DNA of 64,000 nucleotides, taken from positions 6,002,001 through 6,066,000 of the forward strand of contig NC_092561.1 of the NCBI RefSeq assembly GCF_037975245.1. Reading direction: 5' to 3'. Shown here piece by piece: positions 50,301 through 62,325 of this stretch. The stretch comes from Apostichopus japonicus (Eukaryota > Echinodermata > Holothuroidea > Aspidochirotida > Stichopodidae). Each line of letters begins with the position of its first letter. Position 1 is the stretch's first letter. Under the pieces are notes generated by a model. That model was not told the origin of the DNA. It did no database searches and was given only the letters and a program-made list of their open reading frames with translations. The position numbers and the translations under genes are program-made.

Positions 50301-53300
50301 GAAAGAACTGTCAGCTTGCCAAATAACTCCTTTGTCACAGGTGAGAAACCAATTACAATGGAAGTACAGTATGCTCTACCCTGACTGTGGTTAGTTTTTT
50401 TCTTTTCTACAGCACTCTGCTGTATGTGTGTATGTAAGCAGCAATCTGTGTGGGTAATTTTAATGTGTCGAGCACTCTGTTATATATATGTGTGTTCGTA
50501 TGTGTACAGCACTCTATTGTATGTATGGGTGTGTTCGTTTGTATAAAGCACTCTGTTGTGTGTATGCATTTGTTTGTATGTGTACAGCACTCTGTTGTGT
50601 GTATGCATTTGTTTGTATGTGTACAGCACTCTGTTGTATGTATGCATTTGTTTGTATGTGTACAGCACTCTGTTGTATGTATGCATTTGTTTGTATGTGT
50701 ACAGCACTCTGTTGTATGGTTGTTTGTTCGTATGTGTACAGTACTCTGTTGTATGTATTTGTGTGCATGTATACAGCACTCTGTTATATGTATTTGTTTT
50801 GTTTGTATGCATACAGCACTCTGTTGTATGGTTGTGTTTGTTCGTATGTGTACAGTACTCTGTTGTATGTATTTGTGTGTATGTATACAGCACTCTGTTA
50901 TATGTATTTGTTTTGTTTGTATGCATACAGCACTCTGTTGTATGGTTGTGTTTGTTCGTATGTGTACAGCACTCTGTTGTAAGTATTTGTGTGTATGTAT
51001 ACAGCACTCTGTTATATGTATTTGTTTTGTTTGTATGCATACAGCACTCTGTTGTATGGTTGTGTTTGTTCGTATGTGTACAGTACTCTGTTGTATGTAT
51101 TTGTGTGTATGTAAACAGCACTCTGTTATATATATTCATGTATTTGAATGTATAGATCACTCTGTTATATATGTATTTGTGTGTTTGAATGTATAGAGCA
51201 CTCTGTTATATGTATTTGAGTGTTTTAACCAGAGAAAAGAAAGCCTCTAATATTCTCTTGTGAGCAAAAAGGGGAAAAAATTGGCAATGTACTTGTATAA
51301 CAGCGAGGGTCAGTTACATGACTGCGTATGGGTTTTTGGAAGAGTTATAGGGACAAAAGTTTGCCGTTTTTTATTCATTTGAGGTCTTTCTTTGCTCCGA
51401 TATAGATTCTGAAACAAGACGGGATTGAGGACAAAGAGAATAAGAAAACGTCAGATCCAACGGTTTGGCTGGATAGACTTGCTGCAATATTTAGGTAAGT
51501 ATTTTCAGTTGTAAAATATAATATTTATGTTTAAGTTTTGTGCCAAATATGGTTTCAGTAGTTATAGCAGTGATGTCAATTTTTTTTTTGTGGCTAAAAT
51601 GTGCAAAATAAAGCAGCTGAGTAGTCATTTGTGAAAGTAGGAAAGAAGGGTGAAATAAGAAGTGAGATAATCCTGTTGCTGAACGTAGCAATGTGTACTT
51701 CAGGCATGGGCCCTTTTTCTGCGAATTGGCGGAATTTCCGTGATTTCTTTTCTACCTCGGGAACAAAAACTATTATCCTAACACACTGTAGCATATGCAA
51801 ACTGGAGCCTATACCGCAATTTTTGCAAAGTTTCATGATTTTTTTGAATCCAGGCTCATCCCTGGAACTTTGAACAATGTCATATATAAGCCAAAGATGA
51901 TGATTTAGGTCTGTGTCTCCCTTTCAGACGTGAAGGTCATAGGTCAATACGGGGCAAGCATTGATATGGCTTTTAACGACATGGATCTTATACCCTCCAT
52001 GGTTTGTTGCTGATGGAAGCCCATAGCCATCTTTCCCAAACTATTTCCCTGGGGTGCCCATGTCGTGATATCCTTGGGCCAGCCGTGACCCCCGTAAATT
52101 TCTTTACGGCCTAAAATCACCCGATATGTACTCCCCGGTGATGGACGATTTTAACTGCAAGTTGACTCCATCAGTAGATCACAATTAATGGCACATTGTC
52201 TGAAAGTTTAATTTTAATAAAAAAAAATGGTTTCTCAAACGCACATTCATCAAACTTGGGGAAGCAAATCACTGTGTCACAGGAAGTTTATCGTCACACC
52301 CCCATCTGAAACATTGTTCTCGCATCATGTTCAGTATTTTCCCACACCCAGGATCCCGACAGACCGAGGCATATCTGGGCTTGCATCGTCTTATGTTCAC
52401 CCCGCGTGGTTAGTTTAGTGGTATTTTAAACATGGAATACGATCGTATCAAAAGAGACGTGTATATTTATTTATTTTTTTCCCCGTCCCGTCAGGTACAC
52501 CACTCTGTCGGTGTCGAACGGGCAACCGCACCCCTGCGCCGCCTTACTGCAGAGTATATGGCCTGTCCTATCTGATATTCTGACTAAGTACCAGACGGAC
52601 ATCCGAATCGTAGAAAGATGGTGCCGCTGTTTGAGGTTTGCCATCAGGACGATCAGCAAGAGCTCAAACTCTCTCTTATCGCCGCTCGTCCTTCAGGTGA
52701 GGTCCGCAGATGGAGGTTTTCGATTACCTTCTCGTTCCAGTAATTAGTCGACACTTCGATCGATAGGCTGTGCACCAATTTTGTAGATAAGCTAAAGGCT
52801 CTCTTTCGGTACTCATCACATGGTGACTTGTGTCTCAATGTCTGTCACTCACTAAAACTTGTATTTTTAGGAGAATTACTTCATGCTCCAGAAAACGTGC
52901 AATCATTTGATAAATTGGAGCTAATCTAGGGGAAATTTGTTTGATGGTCTTCAGAGATGAACAAGTTTCTGTTCGGACGACCAATATCAGCTTTGGTGGT
53001 GGTCCGATGTTTACATCAACTCCAGACTGAATTTGTAACTTAATACCCCCAAATAAGTAGATAAAGTAAAATAAGATAAGAAATTGGTTTAACCCTCCAT
53101 CACTTCAGAGATACTGGAAATTAAACAAAAAGAGTGGCAGGCCGCATTTTACCCACCCCGATGGGGAGTTTTACTGACCCAAAGCTGGTGTTCGAGCCAC
53201 CAAACCTACACATCAAACTACAGTACATGTATTGTCCATTCTTTGTTTGATTTTTCTTTAGTTTCATTTTTTTGGACAACTAAATTTGCAGTTTAGACAA

Positions 53301-56300
53301 CAAAATCAAAGGTTGTCCCAAGGTGACAACCAGGAGAGGCCCTTAAAGTTTTGCCCCGTAATCATTCAAATTACATAATTATTGTGCTAAGTCTCCGATA
53401 TGTCAATTAAATTAAACAACTGTCCTAAATGTGTTATAGGTTTAGGGTAATTATTTCATATCTGCTATAAATATAAATCTATACAGAATTTCTTGATGTC
53501 TTTAAGCATATATGCAGTAAGACTTTTTGAAACAAACTAAATGGCAAAAATAAACTTTGTACAAAAAGTGTAAATTCTGTGAGCCAGTCTTGGGGTTGAG
53601 GGGTAACTGTTGCATTGCTGGTACAAATAACTGGCTTGAAGAGTGACGAGTAAGCACGAACCGTGGAAATATTCATGACTCTTTTCGATTGTCGTCAACA
53701 GATGGTGAGTATCTACGAGAATCAGAAGCATTCCTGTTTTCTCTACCTTGGAAGTATACTAGTGGACGAGTACGGGAAGGACCCCACCTGTAAGACAGGT
53801 CTCCTAGAAATGTTGAAGGTAAAGCACCGTAATGGTCTTCTTTTCTTTTTTTTTTGCTTTTTCTTTTTTTATAGCGCTTTATACCAGCGATAGGTCTCAA
53901 AGCGCTTTACATACGTTATATTACCCCTGGTCAATGATAACCTGTCCCAGAGACAATCCCTCCAGTCGGCAGCAGTTATATACTGCGCTCAATGACAAGT
54001 TACCTCACAGGTACCCATTTAACCCATGGGTGGAGAGAGGCATGTGAGATAAAGCATCTTGCCCAAGGACACCACGTAATGAACTAGGCAGGAATCGAAC
54101 CAGCAATCATTGGATCACGAGTCTGACGCCTTAGCCAATTGGCCACCACGGTCTCTCTCTTTTATTCTGAGAAACTTGCAAAGCCTTTAGGACCAAAATC
54201 CTCATCATAGGGATCGAAACGTCTGTTCCTCTAACTTTACCTACGTGGGCTCTTTGCAGTAGATAAGCAGATTTTGAAGAGAGTTTCTCTTCCCCTCTTT
54301 CCACAAAACTTTCCATGACAATGGTTTATGCCCCCAAGGTTGGTTATCCCGACATGACCAGTGGTGCCTGTAGGGTGTGGACATGGTACTTGTGAATTCT
54401 CAGGATGTTTGTCAAATTTCGTCTTTGGCATCTTCATTTTGGCTATCAGAGTGAAATGCTTGGCAGCTAGGGTTTTATATAAACCATTTGGGTGCTCCAA
54501 ATTGGTGAGCTTTTTAACCTGTTTAACCCCAATACAGAAAATGGGCAAATCACAATAGAGAACATGGATTGTATTGTGCTTTGCAGAAACATTTGATCTT
54601 TCCACCTCTCATTGCTTCTCGTGCCACTCTGTGGGACTCGCAGACGGTTTTCAAGTCATTTCTCTTTTTCTCTAATGACCAAATATGGTAATCTCTAGGT
54701 TACGACAAATTCTATACAAAAGGAAATTAGTTACTGAAACCTTCAAGGATGTGATGAGCTGGATAAACCTGTTTTAATTTAAAAAGAAACCTGACCATGT
54801 GTGTCCTTGTTTTTGGTTTCTTTTCTCATTGCCATGGCATCGTTTTGAAGGTTTTTCATTGACCGGCTCAGATCCTGCTTTAAAAATTCATGTGGTTTGG
54901 ATTCTTACAATCACTTTTAGAGAGGTCAGTTGATGGGAAAAGTTGGTCTTCAGTTGTTACTGGTATTTCTTTTTTCTCATGGAAGAACACTTAGAGTGAC
55001 ATGAGGATCAACTTCCCACACATTAGTTGATGTATTGATTCTTGGTGGTTATGTTCATAACCTCTACCGGCAGAAATATTGCAAAAAGCCTTATGTTTTT
55101 GGGCTACTGCCAAATGGCAAACTCCACTTGCAATAAGCCAGTAGATAAGCCTGAATTTCGAGGCCTATGTTGTCTTTATAGTGTATCAAAGGACTAAACA
55201 AGTCAGCCGAAGGGGATAGATGTGGGAAGTTGAAGTAAACTTTAGAAATGCTTCGATTTCCGGTGGATGCCTAAGGGTCGAAATCCACAGCTTTTTTTTT
55301 CAAAAAGATATCTTGAAATGTTGGAATACAATCTCTCTTCTTTTTTCTTTTTTTTGTCGTTCTCTCTACTTGCACAGGCTTTCATCACACCCACCTATAA
55401 AGTGTTGGAAGAAGATAACGGACTACGAAACCATCCAGACACAGTAGATGATTTCTTTAGGTTGTGCATTAGGTAAGAGCTGCGAGCATCTCAAGCATAG
55501 CCATCCAGACACAGTAGATGATTTCTTTAGGTTGTGCATTAGGTAAGAGCTGCGAGCATTTCAAGCATACCCATCCAGACACAGTAGATGATTTCTTTAG
55601 GTTGTGCATTAGGTAAGAGCTGCAAGCATTCCAAGCATACCCATCCAGACACAGTAGATGATTTCTCTAGATTGTGCTTTAGGTAAGAGCTGCGAGCATT
55701 TCAAGCATACCCATCCAGTCACAGTAGATGATTTCTTTAGGTTGTGCATTAGGTAAGAGCTGCAAGCATTCCAAGCATACCCATCCAGACACAGTAGATG
55801 ATTTCTTAAGGGTTGTGCATTAGGTAAGAGCTGCGAGCATTTCAAGCATACCCATCCAGACACAGTAGATGATTTCTCTAGATTGTGCTTTAGGTAAGAG
55901 CTGCGAGCATTTCAAGCATACCCATCCAGTCACAGTAGATGATTTCTTTAGGTTGTGCATTAGGTAAGAGCTGCAAGCATTCCAAGCATACCCATCCAGA
56001 CACAGTAGATGATTTCTTAAGGGTTGTGCATTAGGTAAGAGCTGCAAGCATTTCAAGCATACCCATCCAGACACAGTAGATGATTTCTTTAGGTTGTGCA
56101 TTAGGTAAGAGCTGCGAGCATTTCAAGCATAATTCCATTTGTTGTTAATCATACTTGGATGAAACCTCTACACACCAGGGGTGGGCATTAAATGGGTTTT
56201 TTTTCCATCTTCTTTTGTCCTTAATTTTTTGGGGGGGGGGGGGGAGGAAGGGGAGAGCATGATCTGTTCACCTGTCGTATGGTAGATGATTAAACCAATC

Positions 56301-58660
56301 TGAAAACTACCGTTGGATTTCAAAACAACCAAAACTTGTCGTTGCGATGACAATTAATATACAAATATACTGAGTTTGGGCAAATTACAAGGTCTAGGTA
56401 CTGAAAGTAAAGGTTTAAAAGCACAGATCCCTGTCTGTATCATCAAACGCATGAATATATTTTCGCATCCCTTTTCTGTGTGTGTCATAACTTGAGTGAT
56501 GCTATCAACATAAAATATAAAACCCGTTGGAAAAAAATGAGTGCTGACTCTAGAGATGATTCAGTTTGGTTCTGATTTTACGTAGATTTTTGCAGAGATG
56601 TCCGTTGGAGTTCCTGCAGTGCGACATCTTCCCGTCCATCGTCCAGTGTGGGATGGCCGGATTAAAAGTGGACCATAGGGACGCCAACGGGTCCGTCGCC
56701 AAGTTCTTCATAGAATTTGTCAAGTGCGGCAACGAAAACTGGGTAAGCGAGGAGGAGTCTTTTGATGACGTTCTCAAATTTTTGCCGAGAAAGTTATTGT
56801 TTAGAACAGGATTCCTAGTAGTGATCTACAGGGTTTAACCCTGTGCTATACAAATTGAGGCTATCCCTGATCTCAGGGTTTAACCCAGTGCTATACAAAC
56901 TGAGGCTATCCCTGATCTCAGGGTTTAACCCTGTGCTATGCAAACTGAGGCTATCCCTCATCTTAGTCGGTGGGCAATTCCTGCATTGCCATTTTCAGGT
57001 CTGGATTTATTGGTTCAAATCCTGTTCCCGTGAAATGTTAATTGTCGTTTTATTTTTTATTTATAATTTCCCAGTCATTATTCCACTGTTCATTTTACTC
57101 TCTTTAGACTTTATTTATATTTTCTACCTTTACTTAGTCATGTGTTCACCTGTAAGACTGAATGTTGGCTTACCCTGTCAAGTACAACTAGGTTCACATG
57201 TATGGCCCCACTTCTCAGATTTGTGGCTTCTCAAATTCAGATTAAATAGCTGCCACTGCTGTGATAGTAGTGGGTTCACCTCATGTATTCACCTCTCACA
57301 TTCATACGTTCACCTGTTTGAAATCATTGGTTCACTTGTCCCTGTTTTATACAGTCACATCTTCAATTTATCATGGACTTGACAAGTCAGATTTAAATAG
57401 CTTCCACTGCTGTGATAGTAGTGGGTTCACCTCATAATGTATTCACCTCTCACATTCATTAGTTCGACCTGTTTGAGCCATCAGTTCACCTGCCAGATTT
57501 AATACAGTCATCTGTTCAACCCATCATGGGGTCCACAAGTCAGATTTTTAAAGTGTCAGTTTCCTTCTAGGCAATCTCTTCTTTTTCATGTTACCCTGAA
57601 CTGTCATTGCAAAAGTTTCCATGAGTTCTCCTGTCAGTTTTTAATGAGTTACCTTGCTTGATTCAGTTTTAATGTTCAGTGCTGCCACCTCTCCCTCCCC
57701 TTTCCAATTTTTTAGTCAAAATGTCAGAAAATTGCCACCTCAGTCATGCTTACCTCAGATCAGATGCAACAGTCTTCTTCCTTTTTTTGTCCCCCGCACA
57801 TTCAGGAATCCTCCGAGTTTGACAGTCGGAAAGCGTGCGTCCAGAGAATCTTGGAAGGCAACGGAGAGAAGATGGTGAAAGGAATATTAGACGCTTGCGT
57901 CTTCCACCTGCCAACTTACATGGTTCCAGACCACGGAGAGGTCCTCTTTGAACTCTTAAAATTCAGCCGAGAGGTAAGACCGTAACAGAACAGCAGGAGG
58001 GTAGAACATGGCAGTTTGACCGCGCTTGCACTGAATTTTGCATTTTATTATAATAAATAGGATTCTGCACTGTTGGAGTGACAATTTTAAAAAATAATGG
58101 CATTTTGAAAGGCACGTTGTATTCAATTACATTGAAACCATGCATATCCAGCACGTCCAGCCAAAGAATGAGAAAATAAGGTCCACAATCTTTCACGACC
58201 TGAGATCAGAGCGAAGTTCCTCGAGAAGTCTTGTGAAATCTTTGAAGAGAACCTCCAAAAAAAAAGAGAGACGTTTGCATCTTGTTAAAATGGAGACTTG
58301 GTTTTTCACTGGATTAGAGATGAATTCTGAGGTTTTGATAAACTTAACATAAATATGAGGAAGTTTTTGTTCATCTTCAAAAGATCAATCTGTCGTGCAT
58401 AATACTTTATGTATTAAATATTGCTCTTGCACGATGATTACGAACCCCCTGGATCTTTGTTTTATTTAAACTTTGCATCACACTTTCAGTCCCTGCTGGC
58501 GTGGCTGGAAACGGCTCTCCGCGAGCTCCCAGTGTCGACAGGCGGAACGTTAGGCGCCACCGTAGAGCAGATGGCAGCGTTCCACAGCTCGGTGTCCACC
58601 GCACAACAGGACATCAACGTCACATACGCTCTGCGAGACTTCACCAGGCTCTTCAGGTAG
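39065..58660 (+). CDS. TNPO3: Transportin-3 (importin-beta family nuclear import receptor), complete, 21 coding exons
   Basis: Transportin-3 carries SR-rich splicing factors into the nucleus and releases them on RanGTP binding. Exons: 39065-39181, 39912-40001, 40873-41060, 41517-41673, 42500-42643, 43835-43909, 45194-45294, 45865-45940, 46760-46969, 47765-47872, 48041-48135, 49130-49269, 49521-49712, 50249-50340, 51406-51494, 52495-52696, 53702-53818, 55378-55472, 56586-56742, 57806-57973, 58490-58660. All introns are GT-AG and all phases fit. The total is 2784 bases, 927 residues, against 923 in human. Landmarks: NALYHDPD and AWQISDQLL (N-terminal importin domain), [112 protein letters not shown] and the C-terminus [10 protein letters not shown]. 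The start was chosen from the alignment of [20 protein letters not shown] with the known N-terminus. The protein is built of HEAT repeats. No disabling mutation was seen. Confidence 0.95.
41245..41516 (+). repeat. Tandem duplication carrying a decoy 5' end of TNPO3 exon 4
   Basis: Unit 1 (41245-41440) and unit 2 (41441-41554) both start aacattgacctacagatgtt and both end with an acceptor plus attcagtaacaatgcagcc...ctctcctgg. In unit 2 this is the real exon 4 start (41517). In unit 1 (41403-41440) it is a decoy with acceptor attgtag but no exon body. TA and T runs separate the parts. Confidence 0.8.
42673..42780 (+). pseudogene. Duplicated 3' two-thirds of TNPO3 exon 5 in intron 5
   Basis: It repeats exon 5 from the VFKCLGSWF codons to the end, including the donor (gtgtctg|gtaagcag). 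It lies only about 30 bases after the real exon end. A one-base insertion after the GSWF codons breaks the frame, and further changes follow. The 5' splice site is intact, so it is a possible alternative donor. Confidence 0.8.
42781..43834. other. Remainder of TNPO3 intron 5; possible degraded transposon
   Basis: 43090-43410 has repeated words gtgccgggcgg, tgccgggcaga and a C/G-rich stretch that look transposon-derived. Ends and target duplication could not be fixed. No exon. Confidence 0.3.
44350..45176. repeat. 45-bp minisatellite in TNPO3 intron 6
   Basis: About 18 copies of the 45-base unit gtttgagcattgtggttagc + catggtgtaaccatgttaggg + tgct. Because 45 is a multiple of three, open frames run through it on both strands, but it lies wholly inside an intron between matched splice sites. 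Confidence 0.95.
45540..45682. repeat. Four-copy minisatellite in TNPO3 intron 7
   Basis: Units of about 33 bases built on cagaatggactcacaccaca + tggtgcaacgagtat, with a shorter third unit. Confidence 0.85.
45941..46759. other. TNPO3 intron 8, partly transposon-like
   Basis: 46420-46690 contains words such as gaagccccttaggggtctcc that recall the hAT-like MITE at 61903-62233 (tcacgcaccccttaggggtt). Probably a degraded relative. No exon. Confidence 0.3.
48136..49129. other. TNPO3 intron 11
   Basis: Ordinary intron sequence. I see no repeats or exons beyond short pyrimidine tracts. Confidence 0.4.
50411..51210. repeat. 38-39-bp minisatellite with 114-bp higher-order unit in TNPO3 intron 14
   Basis: About 20 copies of gtacagcactctgttgtatg + tatttgtttgtatgt. 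From about 50809 the array repeats as three-unit blocks of 114 bp (starts near 50809, 50923 and 51037). It is open in several frames only because of repeat length; it is intronic. Confidence 0.9.
52697..53701. other. TNPO3 intron 16
   Basis: No exon, repeat array or transposon that I can support. Confidence 0.4.
53838..54157 (-). mobile_element. tRNA-derived SINE in TNPO3 intron 17
   Basis: On the minus strand it starts with a tRNA-like head: an A-box-like word tggccaattgg (near 54144) and a B box ggttcgattcc at complement(54091..54101), with a CGT-type anticodon loop context between them. It continues with a body (cttgggcaagatgctttatc, catgcctctctccaccca) and ends in aaagcgctataaaaaaag and an A-rich tail. 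The aaagcgctata tail is shared with LINE 3' ends, as expected for a LINE-mobilised SINE. It is not a functional tRNA gene: the stems do not close. Confidence 0.7.
55473..56132 (+). repeat. Array of nine extra copies of the TNPO3 exon 18 3' end and its 5' splice site
   Basis: The 70-bp unit starts ccatccagacacagtagatg, continues atttctttaggttgtgcatt and ag|gtaagagctgcgagc, then atttcaagcatac. Unit starts: 55431 (inside real exon 18), 55501, 55571, 55641, 55711, 55781, 55852, 55922, 55992 and 56063. All ten retain ag|gtaaga. Spacing is 70 or 71 bases. Eight of the extra copies differ by only a few bases, so the array is young. Each unit also has a tttctttag or tttctctag word 12 bases before the donor. 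Confidence 0.95.
56829..56963. repeat. Three tandem 45-bp units in TNPO3 intron 19
   Basis: Units gggtttaaccctgtgctata + caaattgaggctatccctga + tctca, three copies. Confidence 0.9.
57240..57500. repeat. Imperfect direct duplication in TNPO3 intron 19
   Basis: The block tgccactgctgtgatagtag + tgggttcacctcat near 57250 recurs near 57400 with nearby ttcacctctcacattcat. Confidence 0.7.
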
Positions 58661-61600
58661 CCGACGTCTCCCTCGCATGCTGACAGATTATGACGGGCGC
58701 CAAACTGACACAGGGTGGGTTTACTACGGAGGGAGGCCGCGAAGAGAGCCGCGAACGATCGAATGCGAGACTACATCCGACAAATGACCAAGGACAACCA
58801 TCTGCATGAACAAGGTTTCAAGTAGGAATTGTTAAGTTTATAAATGTTTGATTCCCCATGCATGTTGGCTGGCACATCGGCCAATTTGGGTAACCACCCC
58901 CTTCCCCCCCCCCCCCCCTGGTTGAGATCCCCAAGTTTTCTCATGCAGCATTTATTTGCAGGGTGAGAATATTGAGCCCTTTTATGTAATCTGTTTCTGA
59001 GACTCAAAGAAATTGATGTGGTGTCAAAGCAACTGAGGATGGACCGAACTGACACACAGCAGGCACAGACTTGGCAAAAATCAATTATTTTGATCCGTGT
59101 GAAAGTGGTCGGTTCTATGACCCTCTTGCGATGATATACTGATCACCCTGTTTTGCCTTGCACTCTTGGAGGACATGGTGGGATGTTTAAGCCTACTTGC
59201 CACTTGACCATTGATTCAATTTTTGTTTTGAAGAAGAGAGCCTTAATAGTGACAATCAAATTGATTATATGACATTTTGTGAGCTGTTGGACCTAAGCAA
59301 TAGACGACAAAGGTTTACTTTTAATGTACGTTTTAATTTTGGCAGGGCTGTGCACACTGACAAGTTTAATAAAAACAGAGTTTTTTGGTTGTATTTATTT
59401 ACAAAACCCCACCACCCTCCTCTCCCCCACCTTAAAACTCAAACACCACCTTTACAAGTAGTTGGGTTCTGTGTTAATAACCATTTTACTCTCAACATCA
59501 GATTCATTGAAATAATTAGTGAAAATGCTCTGTGAACGATTTTGCGGACATCTACTTTCGACCTAATCCTGCAGTTTTAACTGTCAGTCTACCGAAGTAG
59601 ACCTCTCGAGAACATTAAATATTTTCGACACAATCTGATTACACAAAGTAGAAAGGCGTGTGCATATTCAATGAAAAATTGTGGTTGATTCCATGTGAGG
59701 TATTTCTTTGAAAAGTATTGTAAAGTTCCTTAAATTTTGCTTTAACATTGTTAACAATCGCCAACATACATAACGGTTTCTCTATGGCAGTGTATTTGAG
59801 ATAATGAGAGCAAACTAGTCCATCTGTTTTGACCTGGAATAGAAATGACAACCTGATAGTATGCGGTATTTTTAGTCTTTTTTGGTTTTAGTCCCCATTG
59901 CAAATTTAGAGAAATATGCACATTTTTTTGTGTATTACATCAATTTTTATTGACCGTCCTTCAAGAAACAGGAATCAAACATTTTTTGTTTTTAAATCAT
60001 GGAGTAGACGCATTAGTAAGGAGACTAATTATTTTAAATTGTAGAAAGAATTTTGTAAAAGAAAATCATGGGTGATACCAAAAAAAAAGAAAAAACCCAG
60101 ATAAGTGATATCATTTTACGTTTCACATATCTCATTTTTTAACCCGAAAAAAAGAATCCTGATTTTTTTTTTTTTCACTTTTATTGGTACCTGAAATAGA
60201 TACAACTGCAATTTATCTCTCAACTGTGGCATAATAACATGAAAATATTGAATTGGCTAAAAAATTAGATATCTGAGGCCAAAAGTGATGTGGACCTTGA
60301 AATTTTTTTCACCAGTGTTTTGCTACGAAGGTACCTCTTGTCATCTCTCGAAACTTATACAAGGTACACCATGTTTTGTCATGAATATGTGATGTTGTTA
60401 GAAACATTTGAATTGGTTTGTTCTTTTTTTCTTTTTGTATGCAAATAGTTCTCTTAATTTGATCACTTTAGGATCAGCAATGTATGAAATGTTAGATGTG
60501 CATAATACAAAATGCCATCACTCAGTCGGTACAATAAGCAAATACCTTTTTTCCTGCCACTTTCACATCACACTTCAATCCTATGGTATTGACAGTATGA
60601 ACAGTTTCAGAGCTTTATCTAAATAGGAACAGGATGTTCATACTGTCACTGTCCCATGTCAATGGCATGGGGGGGGGGGGGTGAGGGGAGGCCTGGGGTT
60701 GAGGGGAGGCCTGGGGGAGGCATCATATATCTCGAAGATCATGTTGATTTTCACAAACCTTTTGCGAAAAGGAGGGTGATACCGCCAGGGATAGCCAGTA
60801 TGTATGTACTTAGATTTTACCGTCTCCTTTAGTATGTGTTACCTCAATGAGGCATATAGTTTAACCAAATTTAATGCTCCTTATAATGTGGGGAAATATT
60901 CGAATAGATTAGAACAACCATCAGGCAAAATAATTCTGGGAAACTTTGGACAAGTTTCATCTTGGCTGAAATACAGGAAACTTTGAACGAATTTTTTTTT
61001 TTTTTTTTTCGTCGGGGGATGAATGGATAGATGGATGGATGGACCTAACTCGGAAAAGGGTGAGAGGTGATATTGCGCAGGGTATGTTTGAAACCTTGTT
61101 GACTGGTTGGCTGTCAGAGGCAAGGCAAGCCCTACAAATGAGAATAAAAGTATTATTGGTTACATCGATTTACTTCTTTTGCAGATGTTACACGTTTTGT
61201 TTTGCATGGATTTTATGCTAATTATCATGAATACTCATTTTACGAGTAGATGGCTGATGTTCAATAGATACGTTTTATTTATGATTTTTTTTTTTAACTT
61301 GTGTGTGTGGAATGTGTAATAAGTCCTGCCCTTTACCCCCCATCCACCCACCCCCACCACCACCCCCCTATACATCGACTACTTTCTGGTGAGTTTATTG
61401 TTTTATTTTACTCATAAGAATTGTTTCTTCTCTTAATTTCACAATTTTTTAATGTATCATGACCTAAGTCAGTTCCATGTTGCTTTGCTGTAAACTTTGA
61501 AAACCACGTTTTTTGTAAATGAAAAATCATTGTAAGCTGCTTGATAAGAATGTACATGTGATATAAATTGAAGAGACGAAGTGGAGTAACAAAAATATCA

Positions 61601-61902
61601 AGTCTTGCCTTGGCTTTTCTTTTCTTCTATGTTTCACCTAAGGCATTACTGGAAGACCTCTTCTCTCCTCTCCCCCCCCCATCCCTGCTATGGGGAAGGG
61701 AACCTTGGAAATAATTTTTGTCAATCTATGAGGCAGGGAAATAGTTCCGTTTTCCCATTCCCAACACATACATGTTATTAGGCACCTACGGATAGACAAC
61801 TGCCGTGCTATATACCGAGGAGAGCTCAGGAATTGATTTGGAGCAAGTATTCGATGCTTCCGTGATGTACCCCTATGTATACCCTTAGTATAACCCTTAT
61901 AC
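58661..61902. other. TNPO3 3' UTR and downstream region, no gene seen
   Basis: Candidate poly(A) signals aataaa at 59368-59373 and 61143-61148; which is used cannot be told. Poly-C near 58904-58918, poly-G near 60670, and a gatg repeat near 61020. No exon recognised. Confidence 0.4.
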
Positions 61903-62233
61903 CAGGGTTTCACCAACTTTACCCTCCCCACCACGAACCCCCTTTGGATGTTACAGTTTTCCACGAACCCCCAACTTTTCGAGACACGATCTGAGTCATT
62001 ATTATACAATAATACGTATAACGGTTCCTTCGTAAAAGATCCAAGTTCATAGTGTAATATTGTAGAGTTTGTCGATAGGTACGACTTAAGTACATTACTA
62101 AATTATATGATATATCAGATTTTAGTTCAACAAAAAGTACTCTAGTGTTTACTTTCAGAGACGTCTCACGAAGCCCCTGGGATGGACTCACGCACCCCTT
62201 AGGGGTTCATGCACCCAAGTTAGGGAACCCCTG
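61903..62233. mobile_element. hAT-like MITE with perfect 8-bp target duplication
   Basis: Flanks 61895-61902 and 62234-62241 are both ccttatac. Left end cagggtttcaccaac, right end gttagggaacccctg: imperfect inverted repeats of the CAGGG(G)TTCCC type common in hAT elements. 331 bp, non-coding. Confidence 0.75.
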
Positions 62234-62325
62234 CCTTATACCCTTAGTTATACCCTTCGTTGTACCTTAGCATACGGGGTGTATAGGCACTAATAACAAG
62301 TCACTCATGTCCTATGGGTCAGGGA

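Noticed and set aside
50450..51196. Open frames of up to 248 codons rich in Cys, Val and Tyr
   Set aside because: Readings of the 38-39-bp intronic minisatellite; several frames are open only because of repeat periodicity.
54085..54157. tRNA gene
   Set aside because: A and B boxes are present but the stems do not close and a SINE body and tail follow; called as a SINE.
55609..56101. Minus-strand frames with repeated GWVCLKC words
   Set aside because: Antisense of the exon 18 splice-site array.
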